A stretch of DNA of 22,889 nt from Entrophospora sp. SA101 (taxonomy: Eukaryota; Glomeromycota; Glomeromycetes; Entrophosporales; Entrophosporaceae), in the NCBI GenBank assembly GCA_958430865.1, contig CAUDNR010004248.1, forward strand, positions 1 through 22,889. The letters are read 5' to 3'. The notes under the pieces were generated by a model, which made no database searches, was not told where the DNA came from, and saw only the letters and a list, made by a program, of their open reading frames with translations. This document shows, one piece after another, positions 8,905-17,707 of this stretch; the first letter of the stretch is position 1; every line of letters begins with the position of its first letter. A program made the position numbers and the translations under genes.

Positions 8905-9855
8905 TTAATGCTTTAATAATCTAATTGTTTTTTTATAAAAACTATCATTCTTCTTGCTATTCTCAATCTCATTTTTATTCTTGCTATTATTATTATCAAC
9001 ATCATCATCTCCATATTTTTCCTTGTATTGCGTTTCAAGGTATTTTTGAAATTTTAATAATTTAATTAAAGTGATGGAAGATTCACCAAACTTCCAATCG
9101 CTGGGGATTCTTTCATCTCTCAAAATACTATCAGCACAATCCACATCAACTTCATTGTTTGTAGCAGCACCTATAATAGTCAAAAACAAACTGTATTCAC
9201 CAAAAGCCAAGTTGTTTTGTTTCCACTCATATGTAAATTTGGTGTTATTACTTTTAGAATCGTTGTAACGTATTTTGTGAATTTTCATGAAAGAATCTTT
9301 GGTTATTTTTCCATCATATTGTTGTTGTCCCAGGAATAAATTTATCAAATCATGATTAACTTCCCAATTAGGGCCCAAGTCTTTATCAATACGAGTTATT
9401 GATGCATCATGTTCAAGTTTATTATGTTGATGTAAATCTGCTAGTGATCTAATAATCGATAATAATTGGATTTAGATTGGATATCATTTGATTGGATATG
9501 ATTAAATTGATTATTGGCTACTTACAATTTATTTTTGAATATTTTTCCAAAGTATGAAAAGGTATTTAATGTTTGGAAAATAGCCAAACCTCTTGAAAGA
9601 TTAAAACCTTTCATTAAACCATTCATCAATTGACATATTGTAATATCTTTTCCATTACGAGGACTATTAGAAGGATTGATTGATTGATTGATTAGTCAAT
9701 TAGTTAATTAGTTTAAATAACTACATTCCACACAATAAATAATATTTATTTATAAATAAATACATGTATCCATGATTTGCTAAACAATTAAGAGCAGGGC
9801 AAGGCGATCTTGCATCAGAATCAGTTGGCTTCGCATATTCATGATTTGAAGGCAT
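8905..9855 (-). CDS. Heme-thiolate peroxidase (UPO/chloroperoxidase family, Peroxidase_2), 3 exons
   Basis: Minus-strand exons 9855-9764, 9663-9526 and 9448-8905 join in frame through introns of 100 and 77 nt, to 257 residues; this length matches short (group I type) peroxygenases. Family motifs: SPCPALNCLANHGYIPRNGK at about 17-36, where Cys19 is the expected proximal heme thiolate; EHDASITRID at 89-98, the EHD/EGD-S-x-T-R-x-D motif whose Glu helps bind the structural metal ion near the heme; an IRYNDSK motif at about 136-142; and FGEYSLFL, where Glu161 is the likely acid-base residue for peroxide cleavage. Such enzymes use hydrogen peroxide to oxygenate or halogenate organic substrates. No signal peptide precedes the PCP motif, so it is predicted intracellular. 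The last 40 residues form an Asp/Asn/Lys-rich tail absent from typical members. A GATT microsatellite lies in intron 1. Confidence 0.92.
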
Positions 9856-10829
9856 TTTGTGCTTTTATTTTATTTTTTTCTCTCTCTTTTATTATAAATA
9901 TAATTATTATCTCCGACAAAAAGAAAATGTAAACTTGTACAACGAACACTCATTTGTATTTTGTGACAGGCAATAATTTTTGTGGAACAAACAATGCTAA
10001 TTCACAAATGAGAATACAAAAAGTAATTTTCATTTATGCTTGCGAATTCGGCACTCGAAATTTATTCTTCCCAAAAAAAAATCAATTAATTGGTTATCAA
10101 ATGTTGTGTGCCAATATTCAAATCGATATTCTTTGTGTCACAATATGATGCAATGTGGGTATGGTCTAAGCCAAAAATGTTCTACGTGAGAAGTTACATA
10201 TAATAATAACAATGGTATTAACTCAAAATTGCTTTTTTTCATATCATGATCCGTACCGTTTCTATTGAAAAGCTCCCATATTAATATATTCATTAGTTCG
10301 GAGCATCAAGAAAATCTAGCGGATTAGATTTGTATGACAAAAATTGGCACAATGAAACCCTACAATAGCATTTTCATTCTTATGTTCATTTTTAAAATGA
10401 ATACCTGTTTTAGAATATAGCAGTTACATTTCCTATCAAATAAAATGCACAGAAAAATGCAATCTAAAAAAATAAAATAAACAAGAATTTAGCTTTTTTC
10501 CGTGACGTTTACCCAAATTTAGAAAACCTTCGTGTATTCTTAAAAAACGCAAAAATTATTGTGGTAATAGTAAATAGGAATAAACCATTAAAGTTTCTTT
10601 TTTCTTCTTTCCATTGATCAGTTTCGATTCAAACTTGACTTTTTCCATTTTAAAATATTTACATTTAAAATACCTTACAACATTCAGCTAAAAAGATCTA
10701 TTATCTTTCTAATTTTTACCTTTTCCTTGGTTTTTTATTATAACTTTATCACTGAATTTCGAGGTAAAATAACATACAAGCAATTTCTAGTTTATATAAT
10801 ATCAAAAAAATAAATTTTTTATAAATATC
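9856..10829. other. Long intergenic region, no gene recognised
   Basis: It holds the 5' flank of the peroxidase gene (a TTATAATA-type A/T box about 35 bases above its start) and the 5' flank of the lectin pseudogene. A 64-codon plus frame at 9954-10148 lacks coding character. A short inverted pair CTCATTTGT/ACAAATGAG lies near 9950 and 10004. A hydrophobic plus frame around 10690-10762 (RSIIFLIFTFSLVFYY) resembles a signal sequence, but it has no ATG and no acceptor linking it to the lectin reading frame. Confidence 0.4.
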
Positions 10830-11512
10830 ATGACAATAATTGTAAAAAGTATATCAGATGAGTATGGAGACACTGGACCAAACCGTCATAATGATTTTAA
10901 AGGCATTATTGATAATACAGAATTTGGTGGTAGTGGTAATATAAAACAAATTGATATTAAAGGAATAGCAGAAATTAAAATTGGAGATATATAGATTCTA
11001 TCCAATTTTCCTATAGTGTAATGACAAATGACGGAATATCACATGTTCATCAAGGCGTTAAGTGGGGGTTAGGTTTAGGAGGTGCTCCAAAGGAACCAGT
11101 TGATTTTACTGCTAATGAACAAATAACAAAGATAAGTGGCAGACTTATCCCAACCGGCGAAAAGAAAGTTATAAGATCCTTGTCATTCCAAACATCACAA
11201 AGAATAGGAGATAGAATTTTCTTTTCCTCTGGGTGTTATTTTGGTAGTGGCGGGAAAGTTTGTTTTTCTATTGGAGCATATGAGATTAAAACAATTAATG
11301 AAACAGTTACCCCTGTAACTACAACTACAGTAATAGTGACCACTAATTCTGTGACAGAAACTGCACTTGTTGATAATCCTCGAACAACTATCGGTTTCAG
11401 TATTCCCTTAGCAGTATAAAGCATACTGTTACTAGTAGTTTTGTATTATAAATATAAGAAGAAAGATGCCCCGCTCAGAATACCAAGTAGTCAACCGGCC
11501 CAAATGATTTAA
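10830..11512 (+). pseudogene. Jacalin-like lectin with C-terminal membrane segment, frameshifted and with in-frame stop
   Basis: The first block (ATG 10830) has FGGSGNIKQIDIKGIAEIKI and reaches TAG at 10992-10994. The frame that continues the fold starts at 10994 with DSIQFSYS. Then come NEQITKISGRL, KKVIRSLSFQTSQR and GKVCFSIGAYEI, the beta-prism I order of a jacalin domain (mannose/galactose-binding in plants; in fungi usually of unknown ligand). The shift sits in GATATATAG, so a 2-bp AT expansion explains it exactly. After a Thr-rich linker (TPVTTTTVIVTTNS) the frame meets TAA at 11417-11419. The same frame then continues as SILLLVVLYYKYKKKDAPL to TAA at 11510, giving a helix plus basic stop-transfer split by the stop codon. 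No intron fits either break. It has no signal peptide at the visible start. It could be a true pseudogene, an allele, or partly sequence error. Confidence 0.75.
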
Positions 11513-11921
11513 ATCGCTATCTTTAACATATAAAGCAGCGGTACTTAATTTATTAAATAAGATGCAAAATTTTTCCTGTGCAATTTTTGATTTTTTTTAA
11601 TTTACATTAAGAAAATATTATTTCTTTATTTTTTTTAATTTTAACACCTTTGTAGATAGATATTCTCATCGCATAATTATAATTAATTGGCTCGCAGAAC
11701 TCAATGTTTCAATTAATTAAGAATTTTATTTAATTGCTTTAGTATACAGTACAAAAGGATTGCTAATACTGATATTACTGAATTTTGATTATTATCTTCG
11801 ATTTACATACAATTAAAAACTAATACTGGTGAAGTTGCGTTTTGACTAAATGATATAGACATTCCATAAATTAAAGGTTGTTGGTTCTTTTTGTTTTGAT
11901 GATAGTAAGTATTTTCCTCGA
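11513..11921. other. Intergenic AT-rich region
   Basis: No gene is recognised. A consensus-like donor (ATAGTAAGTATTT, GT near 11906) lies just above the ATG of the small open frame at 11922; its meaning is unclear. Confidence 0.4.
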
Positions 11922-12158
11922 ATGTTCAAATTTCGATTGTTAATATTTCTGACAATTTTTCATTTAGTATTATTACTAGATAGATGGTGTTACATCAAGC
12001 TGGATATTTCACCAGGAATGAATTCAAAAATTATAGCAAAAAAAATGCTCTGTAAAGACTTAAATAGTATATATCAACGTGACAAGGTTCCGGAACACAC
12101 CACTAAAAATATCCCTTTCCACGTCTCAGGAAGTTGTGTGTTAGATAGAATTTATTAA
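11922..12158 (+). CDS. Possible small secreted protein, 78 residues, unknown
   Basis: The predicted peptide starts MFKFRLLIFLTIFHLVLLL, a basic residue followed by a strongly hydrophobic core typical of a signal peptide. A 59-residue polar region with three cysteines (WCYIK, MLCKD and SGSCVL) follows. No family is recognised. Small Cys-containing secreted proteins are common effector candidates in plant-associated fungi, but hydrophobic starts also arise by chance in AT-rich DNA. Its stop is adjacent to that of the minus-strand frame ending at 12155. Confidence 0.25.
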   Translation: MFKFRLLIFLTIFHLVLLLDRWCYIKLDISPGMNSKIIAKKMLCKDLNSIYQRDKVPEHTTKNIPFHVSGSCVLDRIY

Positions 12159-12358
12159 TAAATACATACGTAATTGAGTGGACTTTTTCGAATCCAAAAA
12201 GTACTTATATATTGATTATTTGAAAAAATCGTGACAAGATTCAAGAATATTGAATCGAGGTTATTCAAAACAATGTCACAAGCATTTTCGTCATTAACAC
12301 ATTCTTTCACAGCATATTCTTCGTCGTCAACACGTTCTTTGTCACTTGTTATCAACAT
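12155..12358 (-). CDS. Possible small acidic protein, 67 residues, unknown
   Basis: The frame starts MLITSDKERVDDEEYAV and contains an imperfect duplication, KERVDDEEYA followed by KECVNDENAC, matched by a 33-36 base tandem duplication in DNA. The second half is hydrophobic and polar without a clear helix. The upstream sequence on the same strand is purine-rich (GAAGAAGAGAAGGAGAAG). It may be a fragment of a longer gene or chance. Confidence 0.2.
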   Translation of the reverse strand: MLITSDKERVDDEEYAVKECVNDENACDIVLNNLDSIFLNLVTIFSNNQYISTFWIRKSPLNYVCIY

Positions 12359-12798
12359 CTTTCTTCTCCTTCTCTTCTTCGTCGTTGTTATCTAGTATTA
12401 TTTTCCAAAAATATAGAATTTCTCAACTATGCAAAAATCAAAAGATTTCGCCACAAGTCGAAACTAGTTTTGGCGACCAATACTATTGTTATCACCACAA
12501 GTACCTTTGGCAAATGATGATAATAAAAATTTATCAAATAAAAGTAAAAAACTGACTTATAATTTTGCACAGCAACAACAGCCTGACGAAGAAAAAATAT
12601 AAATGAAAATCTTATGGTCAAACAATACATCAACAATAACAAGAAGTAATGAAACATCCTTTATAAATTTAGGATCCTAATCATAATGTTTTTATCAAGG
12701 GAACTTGCTGGATGCTGGTTATTACAAGTATCTATGTTAATATGATTTCAACCGAAAAACCATTTCCGCAATCAGACCAAAAAGACAAAAACAAATTA
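12359..12798. other. Intergenic region
   Basis: Short overlapping frames on both strands (12346-12657) have no coding character. A pyrimidine-rich run (TCTTCTCCTTCTCTTCTTCG) begins it on the plus strand. No RNA gene or repeat is evident. Confidence 0.35.
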
Positions 12799-12880
12799 CA
12801 GTCGAACCTCGTTATAACGAAGCATAACTTAAATAATAGTAAAATCCTTATAACGCGACTATAGATGGGTGTCTGAATTG
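12799..12880 (+). mobile_element. Isolated Tigger/pogo-type terminal repeat
   Basis: After TA (12797-12798) the sequence reads CAGTCGAACCTCGTTATAAC, the CAGTC-ACCTCGTTATAACGAA style of Tigger-like ends. A second related word CCTTATAACGCGAC follows at about 12848. It points into the sequence to its right. No matching right end is seen within the next kilobases, and no transposase frame survives, so it is a truncated or decayed element. It is the mirror of the end at 5928 but belongs to a different insertion. Confidence 0.5.
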
Positions 12881-13928
12881 TTTTTGGGGTTGTCTAAAGT
12901 CAAAATAGTATTTATTAGACAATAATGTCCAAATGTCTAAATTAATATAAATAAATAGTAATGATTTGTTGAAAACTTCTTTTGCAAAGTTTCTTTCGGT
13001 TCATAGTAAAATTTTCAATGAGGGGCATTCCTTGTATCATTTATTATATTGTTATATCGTCATCGTTCCTTGATATTTCAAATTTAATTCCTTCGATCCT
13101 TTTTTGCTTTTCTTTTGTCTGCCTCAGTAAAAGATGAACTTTCAGCTGATACCCTTTTTAATTCCTATTTCTCGGATGATTCAACCTTTAATTTATAAAC
13201 TCTTCATTTTTTTAAATCTTCCTTTCTTTTGGTTCCAAGTTTTGTTTGATTATACGCCTTCTTTTCTCATTTCTTAATTTTTCTCCGGTTTATCGAAAAA
13301 ATATATAGTTGCCAATTGGAGGTTGTAAAATACAGTGAAATTTGGATGATCTGCATTATAGTAAAATTCGAATCTACATAGTGAAATTTTATAATCGAAT
13401 GTCTTCACACCCTCGTTTGATATCCTTGCTGTGTACCAAATTCGAGATATAACTTCTTTATCATATGCATCTGCTTTATGAAAATTTTAAGGCAGGTTGT
13501 TAATAAAACCAAAAATAATCTGACCCTCAAAGTCAAATTTTGCTTTTATACTCATATATGCAGAAATTGGTTTGGCACGTCCAATTGCAAACAAAAGTAG
13601 AAATAAATGCCCAATTATTACATTATTATGAATATTTACAGACTCTTGATCACTTAGGTATGTCTTTTATAGTAAAATCATTTGTTTTAAAAATCAATAA
13701 TATTAAAAAGATAATATTATATAAATATGGTTTATGGTTTTTTATAAATAGACATTAAAAATTCCTTTCATGTTTTATTCCTACAATGATAAATGTAATT
13801 AATAATGATTAAGTAGTATAAGCAAGCAATTATAATGATACCAGGAAAAGGAGAAGAGAGATGCAAAAATGTTGTTTTTTGTATATTAAATCAAATCAAG
13901 GAATTTTAATGTGAGTGGTTAACGATAA
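12881..13928. other. AT-rich region, probably decayed transposon interior
   Basis: Follows the isolated terminal repeat. No intact frame is present. One segment (13561-13644) is bounded by an acceptor ATATGCAG and a donor TTAGGTATGT and is open in one frame (KLVWHVQLQTKVEIN...), so it looks exon-like, but no partners were found. Confidence 0.35.
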
Positions 13929-14855
13929 ACGATCTTTAAAGTCTACATAATAATAACATACGATTTTTTTGGTTGATGAATGATGAAAGTTTGGCTTTCA
14001 AATGAATCTAAAATCATCAACCTATTCCAAGGATTGATAGAATTACAAATTTTTGGGTGTAAAAAAATCCAAGACTATTTTTTTATACACCAACGAATGG
14101 TAATCATGTATAAGTATAACATATAAATTGTGAAGGAGAGGTTACAAAGTTTTTTATTGAATTTTGGTGAAGATTAAAATCAAATGATAATTGATTAATT
14201 TAATTTAGGTGTAGATTGTTGATATTTTAAATTGTTGACGATCTTTAAGTCTACATAACAACAACATACAATTTTTTTAGTATGATTAATGATGTAACTT
14301 TAGCTTTCAAATGAATATAAGATCGTCGACTTATCTCAAGAATTGGTAGAATTACAAATTTTTTAAATTTTGGACTCGAATCAGTTGAAAAGGTTTAAAA
14401 GAATCAGATTAATTTAATTTAGGTGTAGATTGTTGATATTTTAACTTTCCGACGAACTTTAAAGTCTACATAACAACAACATACAATGGAACTTTTGCTT
14501 TCAAATGAATATAAGATCGTCAACTTATCTCAAGAATTGGTATAATTACGAATTTTTAAAATTTTGGATTCAAATCAGTTGCGAAGGTTTAAAAAAATCA
14601 GACAATTTTTTTATACATCAATGGATGATAATCATGTATAAGCATAACATATAGATTAAGGAGGTAAGACTAAAAAGATTTATTTCAATCAATTGAATTT
14701 TGAAGAAGGTTAAATCAAATGCTAATGATTATTTAATTTAGGTGTAGATTGTTGATATTTTAAATTACCAAAAAAATTAAAACAACAATATGTGATTTTT
14801 TAATATAATAGATGATAAAATTGTAGCTTCAAAATGAACATAAGATTGTTGAGAT
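13929..14855. repeat. Tandem array of a degenerate 210-315 bp repeat, alternating long and short copies
   Basis: Copies start at 13929, 14238, 14452 and about 14768 (periods near 309, 214 and 316). Each begins ACGAWCTTTAAAGTCTACAT, runs through ACAACAACATACAA, GCTTTCAAATGAATATAAGA and TCTCAAGAATTGGTAGAATT, and ends in AATTTAGGTGTAGATTGTTG. The long copies (first and third) carry an extra block of about 100 bases with TTTTTTATACA, GATAATCATGTATAAG and CATAACATATA; the second copy lacks it. The fourth copy is short and strongly decayed. No open frames. Confidence 0.85.
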
Positions 14856-14865
14856 TAAGGTTGTA

Positions 14866-15110
14866 GGCGAAACTCCTCCAGAAATCAATTGACAGAATTT
14901 TGACAGTCACTAAGAGGTTTCGGCAGTTGAAATATTCCCAAAATTGACTTGATGTGAAAATTTTTAAATAATTTCATGACACAATAAAAATTGCAAAATT
15001 TGAAATTTTGTTTCTAATTGAAATATTAATATTTTTTTTGATTTTAAACTGTCATGAAACCATTTGAAAAATTACATGGTGCCAAAAAGACTTAATTTCG
15101 CTTTCACCTC
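14866..15110. repeat. Imperfect fold-back repeat (possible old MITE)
   Basis: Inner arms at about 14952-14981 and 15050-15078 share ATGT...TTTT..AAA...TTTCATGACA in inverse orientation around a palindromic CAAAATTTGAAATTTTG near 14994-15010. Outer ends AGGTTGTAGGCGAAACT and (reverse) AGGTGAAAGCGAAATT are loosely similar. No clear target duplication. Low-confidence element call. Confidence 0.3.
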
Positions 15111-15388
15111 CCCCTTACACCCCAATCTAGGAAGGAACAGCAATGCTATATATTTTTTCTCTCTTTTTCTGTTACGCATTCTCTTGTGCATTGATTGTGC
15201 AAAAATGGTTAGCAAATATTTTAGTCTTATATAGAACAAATGATCGTGGCTTGTTATATTGTGTCAGTGGCTCATGTTACTTTCTAAAAATGGTATATAC
15301 ATTTCTGGTTATGCACACAGCCTTTGAACCTAACTAAAATGGAACATCTTGGAATTTATTATCATTGTCATTGTTATATGTCATTATT
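15111..15388. other. Spacer with a hydrophobic open frame of doubtful value
   Basis: A 64-codon frame (15143-15337) starts with a hydrophobic stretch (MLYIFSLFFCYAFSCALIV). It has no supporting features, sits between two repeat elements and is likely chance. Confidence 0.25.
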
Positions 15389-15556
15389 CCGAACAATCTT
15401 AGGAGATGGTACATTTCAATTTTGGGTAGAAATGGCCCTCAAAATCGAATATCATTTCTTAATTGGATAAATTTTGTGATGATCTTGTAAATTATTTCCA
15501 AAAATGGTAATAAAGTGGGTATTTTTTCAAATGTACCATCTCCTAAGATTGTTCGG
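15389..15556. mobile_element. Fold-back/MITE-like element with perfect 28-bp inverted ends, 168 bp
   Basis: The left arm 15389-15416 begins CCGAACAATCTTAGGAGATG; the right arm 15529-15556 is its exact reverse complement. The 112-bp middle is unrelated AT-rich sequence apart from weak extension (GGGTA near both arms). Perfect arms in otherwise mutated intergenic DNA imply a young insertion or selection on the hairpin. No convincing target-site duplication is visible, so the superfamily is unknown. Confidence 0.75.
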
Positions 15557-15748
15557 GGTCCTATTCCCCCTTCCCCCCATTGTTATTATTATTATTTTAT
15601 TATTAATTTTTTGTTTTTGTTATTATCATTTTTGTTATTGTTATTGTTTTGTTGCTTTGCTTGACGTGTTGTTGTTCATAATTAATATTTTTTTATAAAA
15701 AGCTCTTCTTTTTCCTTTTCTTTTTTACAACAAATTACAATATACATA
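15557..15748. repeat. TTA/TTG-rich simple repeat tract
   Basis: From about 15581 to 15670 the plus strand is built of TTA, TTG and TTT triplets (for example TTATTATTATTATTTTATTA), then a pyrimidine-rich tract TTCTTTTTCCTTTTC. The open frame at 15504-15698 is a consequence of this composition. Confidence 0.6.
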
Positions 15749-15803
15749 GAAATTAGAACCAGGGATCTTCCTCCTTTCTCCTCCTTTACCACTGCTGTTG
15801 CCC
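15749..15803 (-). ncRNA. tRNA-like pol III A-box/B-box pair, possible SINE remnant
   Basis: On the minus strand the sequence reads CAGCAGTGGTAAAGGAGGAG, close to a tRNA A box (AGTGGTNNNGG). About 20 bases later comes CCTGGTTCTAATTTC, close to a B box (GGTTCRANNCC, with two mismatches). It is preceded by GGGCAA. Purine- and A-rich sequence follows (AAAAAAGAAAAGGAAAAAGA). No cloverleaf or anticodon arm can be drawn, so it is not an intact tRNA; a tRNA-derived SINE head is the best guess. Confidence 0.35.
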
Positions 15804-15861
15804 TATTTATTACAAGGCAAGTCTTGGGAAATGTATTTTGATTATTTAACTAGATAATAAC

Positions 15862-15940
15862 CTTAGGGCCGGTTCAGGAGCACTGGGTTATTATTGTAGT
15901 TAAAGAGATGGGTCTTAGGGCCGGTTCAGGAGCACTGGGT
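15862..15940. repeat. Pair of identical 27-bp GC-rich direct repeats
   Basis: Two identical copies at 15862-15888 and 15914-15940 begin CTTAGGGCCGGTTCAGGAGC and end ACTGGGT, 52 bases apart start to start. They are conspicuously GC-rich for this window. GGGCCGGTTCAGGAGC resembles the ends of some DNA transposons or the head of a retroposon read on the other strand, but no partner end is confirmed. Confidence 0.75.
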
Positions 15941-16353
15941 CCATTGTTAAAAATTGGGGTATTTTTCCTGGATTTGTTTAGTCATTCATTTGACTAACTT
16001 TTTTTTTTCATTAATTTTATTTAGATGCCGTGCTCCAGGTGCCGTCAACAAAACACAAAAATGCTACCCTTGGTTCAAGAGAGAATTAAGATTTTTATTT
16101 TTTTTTATTTTAAAATTTATTAAATAATAAAATTAAAGTTCACTTAATTATTTGTGTGCAATGTGCAATTTCACATGATTTTATCCCTTGTAAAAATTAA
16201 AAAATTATATATATTCTCAATAATAATAAATTTTGAAATCAATTCTTATGTCTCTTCCAAAAAAGTAAAGACCCTGAATATCACCTTCCTTTTCTAGATA
16301 ACTAAAATTAATTTTTTCAATAACTTTATTATTATTTCTTTGCAACAATATTA
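15941..16353. other. Intergenic AT-rich region, left flank of the Tigger element
   Basis: No gene is seen. GCCGTGCTCCAGGTGCCGTC at 16027-16046 is partly complementary (GTGCTCC) to the 27-bp repeats just upstream. The target TA of the transposon is 16352-16353. Confidence 0.4.
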
Positions 16354-16751
16354 CATAGGCAACCCCCGTTAAAATGAATAATTTTTAAAACACCAAAGCC
16401 AAACATATGTAAATTACCCCGTTAATATGAATGTCACTAATATAACTTTATAAACCGTAAACCGAAGAAATTTTTAATTGACAATCCATCTATGAATCAG
16501 TGAATGTCGATCTTTTTTATTATAAAAATATGGGGGAAATTTCATATTACATGATCAACAAAAAAAATCAAAAAAGTATTAATTTTGAAAAACATAAAAA
16601 TGATTTTTAATTAAATGTGATTTTTTAAAAATAAAATAGCATTCAATCTACAAAAGTTATTTATCTGAGGATTCTAATTAATCAATTTAATGACATATTT
16701 TTATTAATGCATAATTTCATGTTAAAATTTTTCTGCCTTAATTATTAGTAT

Positions 16752-17133
16752 CAGTGTTGTGACCCAAAACAGAAACCAACAGTAACCACCTGAAACTAGT
16801 TTATGTTAGTGGTTAGCATAGTGGAAATTTGAAATGTTACACTAATTTTTTATATTGTGCAATGTAGCTTTACAATACATGGCAAAAATTCTGGCAATAA
16901 AAAGTAAGTGATAAACTGGATTTGAATTTGATCCGAACTTGAACTCCAATTTAGAGAGGTAACAACCATACACTGGCGAAGTTTCAGAAGCAATGAGTTC
17001 TGTACAACATTTCGTGTAACAACAAACTTCCACTATGCTTTAGTGGTTTAGGTTTATGTTTAGGTTTCTGCTTAGTGTAAGTTCATTTTCTGAATGTTTC
17101 GGGAAGCCAAAAGAGTTTCTGGTCACAACACTG
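16752..17133. mobile_element. hAT-type MITE nested in the Tigger element, 382 bp
   Basis: The ends are CAGTGTTGTGACC and its exact reverse complement GGTCACAACACTG. The 8-bp duplication ATTAGTAT flanks both sides (16744-16751 and 17134-17141), the signature of hAT superfamily insertion. A subterminal inverted pair shares AGCATAGTGGAA.TTTG and TGTTACAC (about 16816-16845 and 17007-17039). There is no transposase, so it depended on a hAT transposase elsewhere. A minus-strand open frame inside (16842-17033) is not meaningful. Confidence 0.9.
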
Positions 17134-17141
17134 ATTAGTAT

Positions 17142-17707
17142 TAACAAAGGTTTTTATTTATTGATTTATTAGGGAGTGACTCTAGACAGATAAAGCATAA
17201 ATACATATTTGTGGAGTTATTATTACAAGCATTTTTTTTATTTATAATTATATATATATCTAACCTAAGAGATAATAAATGTTACACAGAAAAATTGGAT
17301 TTTTTTCAATAACAAAACTCAAAAAATCAACACATCATAAAGAGAAAAATTTTTTTTTTTACATAATTAAAGGCAATAAAAAATACATAAATATGTTCTC
17401 TGAGATTTATTTTATCTGTATGCATGAAAAAAATTTATCTTGCAAGACAAAAGTATAGTAACTTTTTTTTATAAAAGGTTACTGATTAGTGTTTTTTTGG
17501 TCAGTTTCCCCCCGATCACTATATAATGTTCACTGATTCATAGACAGATCATCAATTAAATTTTTTGAAGCCATTTATATGTAAAATTGCCCTGTTAATC
17601 CGAATTTTTATAAACCAAAGATTAATATTTATAAACTGAAGTGAAATAAAAATTGGACCAATAATAATAATATACAAGTTATACAAATACATATGTAAAA
17701 AATTACC
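17142..17707. other. 5' arm of the Tigger element upstream of its transposase
   Basis: AT-rich sequence with poly-A runs. It contains one subterminal motif copy (GCCCTGTTAATCCGAA at about 17588). No TATA box stands out; ATACATATGTAAAAAATTACC directly precedes the transposase ATG. Confidence 0.45.

Noticed and set aside
9071..9268. Plus-strand open frame within the peroxidase gene
   Set aside because: Antisense shadow of exon 3 of the peroxidase.
11417..11419. Programmed stop readthrough or a tiny intron at the TAA in the lectin's membrane helix
   Set aside because: No readthrough context is evident, and the only GT...AG pair spans about 22 bases, too short for an intron here; a mutation is simpler.
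11236..11424. Minus-strand open frame across the lectin gene
   Set aside because: Antisense shadow of the Thr-rich linker coding sequence.
13929..14855. CRISPR array
   Set aside because: Repeats are 210-315 bp, degenerate and contiguous without short unique spacers, and the DNA is eukaryotic.
15504..15698. 64-residue plus-strand open frame rich in Ile/Leu/Cys/Tyr
   Set aside because: Produced by a TTA/TTG simple repeat overlapping the right arm of the fold-back element.
15749..15803. Intact tRNA gene
   Set aside because: A- and B-box-like words are present, but no acceptor stem, anticodon arm or full cloverleaf can be drawn.
16842..17033. 63-residue minus-strand open frame
   Set aside because: Lies wholly in the hAT-type MITE, which is non-coding; no protein-like features.
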